From the NCBI GenBank assembly GCA_024691765.1, contig JAILNI010000024.1, forward strand, positions 1 through 63,782: a stretch of 63,782 bases of DNA, written 5' to 3'. This document shows positions 58,013-63,782 of the stretch, piece after piece. The stretch comes from Bacteroidales bacterium. GTDB lineage: Bacteria > Bacteroidota > Bacteroidia > Bacteroidales > UBA932. Position numbers and translations under genes: made by a program. Numbering within the stretch: the stretch's first letter is position 1; each line of letters opens with the position of its first letter. The notes under the pieces were generated by a model that did not search any database, was not told where the DNA came from, and worked only from the letters and a program-made list of their open reading frames with translations.

Positions 58013-58133
58013 TCTCCCGGAGCCCCCTCGCAGCCCGACCCCCGCGTTCTCCCTCCCGACCTCTCCCGGAGCCCCCTTGCAGCCCGACTCCTGCGTTCTC
58101 CCTCCCGACCTCTCCCGGAGCCCCCTTGCAGCA
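58013..58133. repeat. 49-bp tandem repeat, about 2.5 copies
   Basis: Units begin TCTCCCGGAGCC at 58013, 58062 and 58111, giving an exact 49-bp period. The first two are full length and differ at a few positions; the third stops at about 58133. The sequence is C-rich on the + strand. Confidence 0.85.
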
Positions 58134-58174
58134 TACCCCCTCAGCCCCTCACGTGCGGGCAGGCGGTCGGCGGC

Positions 58175-58196
58175 TGCGAGGAGGGCCCTCCTCGCA
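58175..58196. repeat. Perfect 22-bp palindrome
   Basis: TGCGAGGAGGG (58175-58185) is followed directly by its reverse complement CCCTCCTCGCA (58186-58196). It has no T-tract, so it is not a typical terminator. Confidence 0.85.
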
Positions 58197-58270
58197 ACCC
58201 ACCGCAGCCGTGGCCGGGTACCGCCAGCCGCCCGGCTTGCCTCGACGGGCGGCGTTGCCCCTATTCCGCT

Positions 58271-58471
58271 GGGCCACCTCCCGCACTTTTGGCGCCTTTC
58301 CGCGAGAGGTTCCTGCTTCTTCGGGGCCACCTCCCGCACTTTTGGCGCCTTTCCGCGAGAGGTCCCTGCTTCTTCGGGGGTACCTCCCGCACTTTTGGCA
58401 CCTTTCCGCGAGAGGTCCCTGCTTCTTCTGGGGTACCTCCCGCACTTTTGGCGCCTTTCGCGAGAGGTCCC
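58271..58471. repeat. 53-54-bp REP-like tandem repeats, about 3.8 copies
   Basis: Units start at 58271, 58324, 58378 and 58431 with GGGCCACCTCCCGC or GGGTACCTCCCGC. Each contains ACCTCCCGC and GCGAGAGGT arms (9 bp, one mismatch) around a loop holding GGCGCC. The GAGGT arm can instead pair with the ACCTC of the next unit. Imperfect palindromic units 29 bp upstream of a RAYT-type transposase are what REP elements look like. Confidence 0.75.
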
Positions 58472-58499
58472 AGGTATTAATTCCACAACCATTATCAGT

Positions 58500-59348
58500 A
58501 TGCAATCCTTTTTCCATTATTGCTCAAAAGGATTCAAGACAGAAATCCTTTTCGCTTCTGAAGAAGAGTTTATCGCAGGCTTGAATCGCATTGCAGTATG
58601 CCTTGCAATCTGCCGGAAAGCAGGCAGACCGGTAACCGTACTCGCGTATTGCCTGATGGGAAATCATTTCCACTTCATATTGTTGGGGGAAGAAAGTTCA
58701 TGTGATGTATTCGCGGAGAACTTCAAGAAACTTACTGCAATGTGGGTCTCAAGGCACAGAGGAAGTCAACTATCCGAACCCATCATCATAGGACACTGGT
58801 TCGTTTCTCCAGACAAATTAGGCAACAGGATTGTGTACGTGCTCCGGAATCCGACAGCTGCCGGGCTCCGTGTCGTCCCTCATGGATACAGATGGTCTTC
58901 CGCTCACCTTATGTTCAGTGAATGGAAACCAAAAAACATGAAAAAAGCATCTGAAATCAGTGAACGGGCCAGGAATAAGATTCTTAATTCGACGGTTTCC
59001 ATACCGGGCGATTGGTTCATTGCCGACAATATGGTATGGCCCGGAAGCGTAGTCTCAGTTCCTATGGCCGAGAAAGCATTTAAAACAATAGGACAGTTTA
59101 TGTTCGATCTTAACAACGGAAATAATGACAGGGATGCGGAAACTGAGATGAAGGAAACTCATTATTCCCTTCCTGATTCCGAACTTAGAATCCGTGCTCA
59201 GGAACTGGCTGCCGAATATTATCGCAGGAATAAGCTTTCTGAATGCAACGTGCAGGAGAGGCTTGGCATCGCCAAACTGTTGAAAAAGGAGACCTGGTGC
59301 AATGATAAACAACTGGGAAGGGTTTTACATCTGATGCCGCAAGATTGA
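58500..59348 (+). CDS. REP-associated tyrosine transposase (Y1_Tnp/IS200-like)
   Basis: The ATG at 58500 starts a 282-residue protein with the Y1 HUH nuclease fold: CLMGNHFHFILLG with His56 and His58, and a candidate catalytic Tyr113 in IVYVLRNPTAAGL. These solitary RAYT enzymes act on REP palindromes rather than on a classical insertion sequence. The C-terminal part (about 215-282) has a helix-turn-helix-like segment (CNVQERLGIAKLLKK). Codon use is A/T-richer than its neighbours, consistent with transfer. Confidence 0.88.
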   Translation: MQSFFHYCSKGFKTEILFASEEEFIAGLNRIAVCLAICRKAGRPVTVLAYCLMGNHFHFILLGEESSCDVFAENFKKLTAMWVSRHRGSQLSEPIIIGHWFVSPDKLGNRIVYVLRNPTAAGLRVVPHGYRWSSAHLMFSEWKPKNMKKASEISERARNKILNSTVSIPGDWFIADNMVWPGSVVSVPMAEKAFKTIGQFMFDLNNGNNDRDAETEMKETHYSLPDSELRIRAQELAAEYYRRNKLSECNVQERLGIAKLLKKETWCNDKQLGRVLHLMPQD

Positions 59349-59355
59349 AACAGGT

Positions 59356-59387
59356 TTTGCAATTGTTCAAAGGATGAAGTATATTTG
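59356..59387 (+). promoter_or_regulatory. Bacteroidota-type promoter for the histidine phosphatase gene
   Basis: TTTG at 59356-59359, a 20-bp spacer and TATATTTG at 59380-59387 match the consensus exactly. The leader to the start at 59419 is about 25 nt. Confidence 0.85.
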
Positions 59388-59418
59388 TAATCAAAGACCT
59401 TGATTCTAATCAACCCCG

Positions 59419-60666
59419 ATGAGAATACTGTTCATACTTCTTCAGCTTGCCCTCGGCGTTTTTGAAAAGAACCCGGAACTCTCGGCAGGCAACCTGTATG
59501 CTTATTCCCCCCTGGACACTCTCGTGTCGAAAGCGCCGGCAGGATACAAGCCGTTTTATATCAGCCATATGGCCCGTCACGGCAGCCGTTATCTCTCGAA
59601 GGAACGCGAATTCTATGTGGTGGACACCCTGGCCGCCTGGGCCGATGCTGGCCTGCTTGCCCCGGACGGACTTGAACTGCTTGAAGACCTTCGAATGTTC
59701 CGTAGCATTACCGAAGGCCGTCTCGGCGCCCTTACCGCGCTTGGCGCTGCGGAGCACAGGCAGATTTCCTCCCGCATGCTGAGGCACTATCCCGAAGTCT
59801 TTTCCGACAGGAACCGCCGCCACGTGGATGCCTATTCCACGGAATCGAAAAGGGTCATGGCCAGCCGCTCCTCTTTCATCTCCGAGATGTGGAGGAGGGT
59901 TCCCGAGATGGAGGTTTCCCTCTATGATGCCAAAACCAACCCCGAAGTGTGGGTTAACGTAAGAGGCGAAAAAATGAGCTATTCACAGCAGAAGAAGTTG
60001 AGGCGGGCTTTCGACAGGCGCTGCGAGAAACTGCCGGGATACAATACCGGATGCACATACACCGCCTTCGCATCCAGGATCCTGAAGGACCCCTCGTCCG
60101 TATCGCAAAAACGCATTGACTGGATGGCGGAAAACAGTTTCAAGTTGTTCAAAACCGGCCGTACCACCAACCCCGACACCATGCCAAGCATGGGAAAATA
60201 CTTTTCGGCGGAAGAACTTTATGCCCTCTGGCTTCCTGGCTGTTACCGCTGGGGGCGCTACATCGATTTCAAGGATTGCAAAAGCTCATTCCTCAAACCG
60301 TACGGAGGCGAGATACTCAAATGTCTTATAGGGGATGCCGACGAGGCGCTCGGGGAGGATTCCCATACCGCCGCCACGATACGTTTCAGCCATGATACCT
60401 ACCTCATGCCTTTCATGTCGGCCATAGGCTTCGAAGAAACCGTGCCCGGAATCAGCCTTGCAGAGCTCCCGGAGCGTTTCCCGGATTACAGGATAATCTG
60501 CCCCGGCTGCAATGTGCAGTTCATTTTCTACCGCGGAGACGGGCCCGTGCTGGTAAAACTGCTGCTCAACGAGAAGGAGAGCAGGGTTGTCGGGCTGGAG
60601 CCGGTCCAGGGCTGCTACTACAGCTGGGACGCCCTTAAAGAATACTTCAAGAGGAGACTCAGATAG
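59419..60666 (+). CDS. Histidine acid phosphatase-family protein
   Basis: This 415-residue branch-2 histidine phosphatase has the nucleophile motif ARHGSRY (Arg53, His54) and the distal acid motif SHDTY near residue 327. This group includes phytases and the inositol-polyphosphate phosphatases known from gut Bacteroides, so release of phosphate from phytate or sugar phosphates is plausible. The N-terminus is hydrophobic (MRILFILLQLALGVF) but short and lacks a clear cleavage site, so export is likely but not certain. Confidence 0.8.
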   Translation: MRILFILLQLALGVFEKNPELSAGNLYAYSPLDTLVSKAPAGYKPFYISHMARHGSRYLSKEREFYVVDTLAAWADAGLLAPDGLELLEDLRMFRSITEGRLGALTALGAAEHRQISSRMLRHYPEVFSDRNRRHVDAYSTESKRVMASRSSFISEMWRRVPEMEVSLYDAKTNPEVWVNVRGEKMSYSQQKKLRRAFDRRCEKLPGYNTGCTYTAFASRILKDPSSVSQKRIDWMAENSFKLFKTGRTTNPDTMPSMGKYFSAEELYALWLPGCYRWGRYIDFKDCKSSFLKPYGGEILKCLIGDADEALGEDSHTAATIRFSHDTYLMPFMSAIGFEETVPGISLAELPERFPDYRIICPGCNVQFIFYRGDGPVLVKLLLNEKESRVVGLEPVQGCYYSWDALKEYFKRRLR

Positions 60667-60672
60667 ACAAAG

Positions 60673-61518
60673 ATGAAAGGATTCCGCTGTTTGCTCCTGG
60701 CTGTCTTCGCCCTGTGTGCCGCAGCCCCTTTGAAAGCCAAAACGCTTCAGTTCAACGACAAGCATCTGGTTTTCGATTTGCCGGAAGAGGTTCAGTTTAC
60801 CCAACCACCGTCACATGGGAATCTTTTGGAAGGAGACCTCGGACCCTGCCATTTTGCGGTGAAGCATTATTCTTCCGAGAATCTGAGCCGTACCCAGGCC
60901 CTTGAGGGCGGCGACAAGTTCCTTTTCCCGGGCCTTAAGAAAATGAGCCAGACCGCCAGGGAGACCGCCGCGAACAAAGGAAAAGACAAGTCGAACAGGG
61001 CGCACGCCGCCTATGAAGGGGATTTCAACGGGAAAAAGGTTTATTACGAGACATTTACATTCGTGAAGAAGCTGGATGTGGTGTGCGTTATCGTGAGTTC
61101 TTACTCTCCCGGCAATCCTGAGGCCGCCCGCATAGGCAATTCGTTCCATTTCGGTGAAAAGTATGTCAGCAGGCAGGATGTAAAGACAGGAATTATCAAC
61201 GCCTTGGCAGCTGTCTTGAAGCTGCTGTACATACTGGGGCTTCTGGTAACGGTTTTCCTTGGCGAGAGCATATACAACCGACTGGTCCTCCACCGGTGGA
61301 AGGACGGAAGGCTGTATCTCTGGCTCTTTCTTTACCTCGCCCTTTCCGCCGTCCTCATATTTTCTATAGACAAGAGCGCATGGCGATGGGGGGTGCTGGC
61401 ATACGCGGTGCTGTGGCTTTCAATGTGCATGGCAGGCGCTTTCTTCCCGGCGATCGGAAAACTCCAGAAATGGTTCCGGGATGTTTTTTACGGTGGATTC
61501 AAAAGTCAGTTTGATTGA
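60673..61518 (+). CDS. Membrane-anchored protein of unknown function
   Basis: This 281-residue protein has a signal peptide (about 1-22, PLKAK), an extracytoplasmic domain of about 160 residues (LQFNDKHLVFDLPEEVQF, VCVIVSSYSPGN) and three C-terminal membrane helices (about 178-200, 213-232, 240-262). I do not recognise the family. It follows the phosphatase by 6 nt and precedes a protein of the same architecture by 1 nt, so the three probably form one operon. Confidence 0.7.
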   Translation: MKGFRCLLLAVFALCAAAPLKAKTLQFNDKHLVFDLPEEVQFTQPPSHGNLLEGDLGPCHFAVKHYSSENLSRTQALEGGDKFLFPGLKKMSQTARETAANKGKDKSNRAHAAYEGDFNGKKVYYETFTFVKKLDVVCVIVSSYSPGNPEAARIGNSFHFGEKYVSRQDVKTGIINALAAVLKLLYILGLLVTVFLGESIYNRLVLHRWKDGRLYLWLFLYLALSAVLIFSIDKSAWRWGVLAYAVLWLSMCMAGAFFPAIGKLQKWFRDVFYGGFKSQFD

Positions 61519-61519
61519 T

Positions 61520-62326
61520 ATGAAAAAGTTTTTGTTCTTCCTTCTGCTCTGCTGCCTGCAGTGGCTTCCGGCCGGTGCGGCCGAAGTGACCGACGAGTGG
61601 TCCAATCTCTCATTTTCGTTTCCGGATACATGGACGGTATCCAAAACGGAGCAATTGGGTAACGGGCGCAGGTTCGTCCTTGTCAACCCTGCCGGCGGCC
61701 ACATGTCGCTTTATGTGCTGAATGCAAACAGGAAGAACGAGATGGAGGTGGACAACCAACAGAAGTACTATAAACGCAGCAAGATCAAGGAGATGGACGC
61801 TGCATTCTGGAACCTTAAGAATCCTGTCTACGTCGACAAGCCCGGATTCCTCGCGCTGGGCCAGACCGAATGGGAATACCACTACCTGCAGAAAGAAGGC
61901 GACTCCGTACCGACAATCTGCACAAGGTATTACTGGAGGGAGAGCCAGCTTGTGATTTTCTTCATAGAAGACAGGAACGGCGATTTCCAGCCTTACAAGG
62001 ACGTCATAGCGTCTTCTTCCATAGTGGACTGGCCGCCGCTGGAGAAGCTGTTCTCCATAACGACTAACGACTTCGCCTCGTGGGCGCTGATCCTTATTTA
62101 CGTTTTGGCTCTGGTAGTGGTCTGGGGCTCCTTCGTGAGTTCGGAAAAAATCACCTGGGAAGATGCGGCCGCTTTCCTGTTTGCCCTGCTGTTGCTGGGA
62201 ATCGTTGTCTTCATTGTCCGGCCCGACCGCGAACTAATGCTGTTCACAGGAGGATGGGGCCTTGGCATCCTGGCCCTGATTGCCCTCTACGGGCTGATTA
62301 AACATCTGTTTAAGAAAGAATCGTAG
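61520..62326 (+). CDS. Membrane-anchored protein of unknown function, architectural partner of the preceding gene
   Basis: The start at 61520 gives a signal peptide (1-20, PAGA) and 268 residues; an upstream in-frame ATG lies inside the previous gene. An extracytoplasmic domain with a PsbP/DUF1795-like opening (LSFSFPDTWTVSK) is followed by three membrane helices (about 190-209, 217-236, 242-262) and a Lys-rich end. It shares length, layout and the order beta-domain then three helices with its neighbour, suggesting old duplicates. The function is unknown. Confidence 0.7.
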   Translation: MKKFLFFLLLCCLQWLPAGAAEVTDEWSNLSFSFPDTWTVSKTEQLGNGRRFVLVNPAGGHMSLYVLNANRKNEMEVDNQQKYYKRSKIKEMDAAFWNLKNPVYVDKPGFLALGQTEWEYHYLQKEGDSVPTICTRYYWRESQLVIFFIEDRNGDFQPYKDVIASSSIVDWPPLEKLFSITTNDFASWALILIYVLALVVVWGSFVSSEKITWEDAAAFLFALLLLGIVVFIVRPDRELMLFTGGWGLGILALIALYGLIKHLFKKES

Positions 62327-62436
62327 CAGCAACAGAATTATTATTACATGAAGCTGCTGCGCTGGGAACTCGCGCCTGAGCCGGAGAAGAAAGTTCCGGC
62401 GTGACCTACGAGTCGTCGGACTCTCCAAATTTAAGG

Positions 62437-62473
62437 AAAAAAAGCGAGGTTCAATCAATATGACTGAACCTCG
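62437..62473 (-). terminator. Rho-independent terminator for the DUF2795 gene
   Basis: CGAGGTTCA (62445-62453) pairs with TGAACCTCG (62465-62473). On the - strand the hairpin is followed by seven T (A-run 62437-62443), 9 nt after the stop. In the + direction only TTT follows, so it mainly serves the - strand. Confidence 0.82.
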
Positions 62474-62481
62474 TTTAATCG

Positions 62482-62703
62482 TTAATATTCTTCCTCATTC
62501 CAAAAGAAGTCTTCCTTGGTGGGGTAGTCGGGCCAGATGTCCTCGATGGTCTCGTAAATCTCTCCGTCGTCTTCGAGTTCGTGAAGGTTCTCGATCACTT
62601 CTTCGGGAGCGCCGGAACGGTTGGCGTAATCTATGAGTTCGTCTTTACTGGCCGGCCATGGAGCATCGTCCAGCGAACTTGCAAGTTCCAAAGTCCAAAA
62701 CAT
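62482..62703 (-). CDS. DUF2795 family protein
   Basis: This 73-residue, very acidic cytoplasmic protein contains MFWTLELASSLDDAPWPASK, ELIDYANRSGAP and WPDYPTKEDFFWNEEEY, a pattern I recognise from small DUF2795 proteins widely conserved in Bacteroidales. The function is unknown. It is a single-gene unit with its own promoter and terminator. Confidence 0.85.
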   Translation of the reverse strand: MFWTLELASSLDDAPWPASKDELIDYANRSGAPEEVIENLHELEDDGEIYETIEDIWPDYPTKEDFFWNEEEY

Positions 62704-62735
62704 ATCGTATTTCCTTTAAATTTTCAAAATTTCCG

Positions 62736-62783
62736 CAAAGATATACATTTTTTCCATACTCCCTAATTTTTTGATTACCTTTG
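62736..62783. promoter_or_regulatory. Divergent overlapping promoters for the DUF2795 gene and folE
   Basis: The - strand reads TATCTTTG (CAAAGATA at 62736-62743) ahead of the DUF2795 gene, and the + strand has TACCTTTG at 62776-62783 ahead of folE at 62791. Both are exact -7 boxes, 32 bp apart, so each -33 region lies inside the other promoter. Confidence 0.7.
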
Positions 62784-62790
62784 CAATACT

Positions 62791-63378
62791 ATGGCATATT
62801 CAAGGGAAGACGAATACGATCCGCAGGTTACTGCCGAAATCGCAAACCACATAAAATCAATACTTTCCCTCCTCGGAGAAGACCCCGACAGGGAGGGCCT
62901 CCTGAAGACCCCCGAGAGAGTGGCCAAGTCGCTTCAGTTCCTGACCAAAGGCTATACCGAGGACGGCACCACCATCATACGCCAGGCTGTCTTCGACGAG
63001 AAGTACCGCCAGATGGTCCTGGTGAAGGACATCGACCTCTATTCCACCTGCGAGCACCACATGCTGCCGTTCATCGGGAAGTGCCATGTGGCCTACATCC
63101 CCGACGGGAAGATTACCGGACTCAGCAAGATTGCGAGGGTGGTGGAGACCTATGCGCGCCGCCTTCAGGTGCAGGAGCGCCTTACCGTGCAGATACGCGA
63201 CAGCATACAGGAAGCCCTGCATCCTCTGGGCGTGGCCGTGGTAATCGAGGCCAGGCACACCTGCATGCAGATAAGGGGAGTGGAAAAGGATAATGCGGTA
63301 ACCACTACGTCGGCGTTCTCGGGAGCCTTCCTTTCGAGCGCCCGGACGCGGAACGAGTTTCTGAACCTGATCAGGTAG
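62791..63378 (+). CDS. folE: GTP cyclohydrolase I
   Basis: This 195-residue homodecameric zinc enzyme converts GTP to dihydroneopterin triphosphate, the first step of folate synthesis. Zinc and active-site residues are visible in [13 protein letters not shown] and [11 protein letters not shown], with [19 protein letters not shown] between. The start is 8 nt after the -7 box, giving a very short leader. Confidence 0.97.
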   Translation: MAYSREDEYDPQVTAEIANHIKSILSLLGEDPDREGLLKTPERVAKSLQFLTKGYTEDGTTIIRQAVFDEKYRQMVLVKDIDLYSTCEHHMLPFIGKCHVAYIPDGKITGLSKIARVVETYARRLQVQERLTVQIRDSIQEALHPLGVAVVIEARHTCMQIRGVEKDNAVTTTSAFSGAFLSSARTRNEFLNLIR

Positions 63379-63510
63379 ATTACACCATTGCCATGAAGAA
63401 CATGGAAAGGAATCTGCGGAATTTACGGATTTTCATCGTACTTTGTGGTTATTTCCGGAACTAAGATGCAGGAAGCTCCGCCCGCGTTGCAGGAGTGCCG
63501 AAAAAAAATA

Positions 63511-63518
63511 TAAATTTG
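63511..63518 (+). promoter_or_regulatory. -7 box for the dTDP-glucose dehydratase gene
   Basis: TAAATTTG at 63511-63518 is an exact TAnnTTTG, only 4 nt before the ATG at 63523. A weak TTGC at 63487-63490 is at -33 distance. Confidence 0.55.
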
Positions 63519-63522
63519 CATT

Positions 63523-63782
63523 ATGGAATTCAAGCGAACTATCATCATCACCGGCGGTGCCGGCTTCATCGGCAGCCATGTGGTCCGGCTCTTCGTGAAC
63601 AAATATCCGGAGTATAAGATAATCAACCTCGACAAGCTTAGCTACGCGGGCAATCTTGCCAACCTGGCGGATATAGAGAAGAAGCCGAACTACCGCTTCG
63701 TGAAGATGGATATCTGCGATTTCGAAGGGGTGCTTAAGCTGATGCGCGAGGAGAAGGTCGACGGCATCATCCACCTTGCCGC
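63523..63782 (+). CDS. rfbB: dTDP-glucose 4,6-dehydratase, partial (3' end outside the window)
   Basis: Only the first 86 codons are present. The NAD-binding Rossmann loop ITGGAGFIGSHV and NLDKLSYAGNLANLADIE are specific for the RfbB/RmlB group of extended short-chain dehydrogenases, which make dTDP-4-keto-6-deoxyglucose for rhamnose and related surface sugars. The gene is truncated by the window edge, not broken. Confidence 0.92.
   Translation, partial: MEFKRTIIITGGAGFIGSHVVRLFVNKYPEYKIINLDKLSYAGNLANLADIEKKPNYRFVKMDICDFEGVLKLMREEKVDGIIHLA

Noticed and set aside
58271..58471. Possible CRISPR array
   Set aside because: The units are adjacent 53-54-bp tandem copies with no unique spacers, and there are no cas genes in the window.
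57947..58584. Open frames on both strands through the repeat field after radC
   Set aside because: Their translations are tandem repeats of Pro/Arg-rich segments created by the DNA repeats and a lack of stops at high GC. None has a promoter or a family match.
62361..62405. Very short frame after the membrane protein at 61520
   Set aside because: It is under 20 codons with no supporting signals.
63393..63464. 23-codon frame between folE and the dehydratase gene
   Set aside because: It has no promoter or ribosome-binding site and no recognisable features. Such short frames occur by chance.

Overview
The window reads as a chromosome segment of a member of the Bacteroidota, most likely a GC-rich gut-type Bacteroidales. 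The evidence is two SusC/SusD pairs, many lipoprotein signals ending in Ser/Ala-Cys, promoter boxes of the Bacteroidota type (TTTG, about 20 bp, TAnnTTTG) rather than the usual -35/-10, few Shine-Dalgarno sequences, the Bacteroidota small ribosomal protein DUF4295 (bL38) after rpmG, and a division cluster in the Bacteroidota order. The family cannot be named from sequence alone; Rikenellaceae or a related uncultured lineage would fit the composition.

Region 1 (1-24620) is a large surface-glycan locus on the + strand. A four-gene cassette, SusC - SusD - GLUG-repeat lipoprotein - NAGPA-type phosphodiester glycosidase lipoprotein, occurs twice (307-9053 and 15847-24043). Between the copies lie a separately promoted 49-residue peptide, a fimbrillin-like/GLUG lipoprotein ending at a strong terminator, and a fimbrillin-like/GLUG lipoprotein fused to an SGNH esterase. 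A decayed fifth GLUG gene closes the locus. No classical glycoside hydrolase or polysaccharide lyase is visible. The proposed job is capture, de-esterification and phosphodiester cleavage of a phosphodiester-linked glycan, with import by SusCD. This is the best candidate for an undescribed system here.

Region 2 (24636-36565) is housekeeping: a divergent membrane-anchored glycosyltransferase, then thrS-infC-rpmI-rplT-lepB, rpmB-rpmG-bL38, a terminator, and ftsY-pheT-DUF4296-radical SAM-deoC ending at a second terminator.

Region 3 (36585-39604) is accessory: a predicted zinc metallopeptidase lipoprotein with a small outer-membrane barrel protein, a HicAB toxin-antitoxin pair with foreign-looking composition, and tRNA-Leu(CAG).

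Region 4 (57085 down to 39620, - strand) is a nearly gapless division and cell-wall operon: mraZ-rsmH-ftsL-ftsI-murE-mraY-murD-ftsW-murG-murC-ftsQ-ftsA-ftsZ, continuing into gltX, rpiB and a head-GIN lipoprotein. MurF and Ddl are not in it. Four GTGGA-type repeats that also resemble DnaA boxes lie upstream of mraZ.

Region 5 (57247-63782) holds radC, about 500 bp of GC-rich tandem and palindromic repeats next to a Y1/RAYT transposase, a histidine phosphatase, two related membrane-anchored proteins of unknown function, a DUF2795 gene, folE, and the start of a dTDP-glucose 4,6-dehydratase gene cut by the window end.
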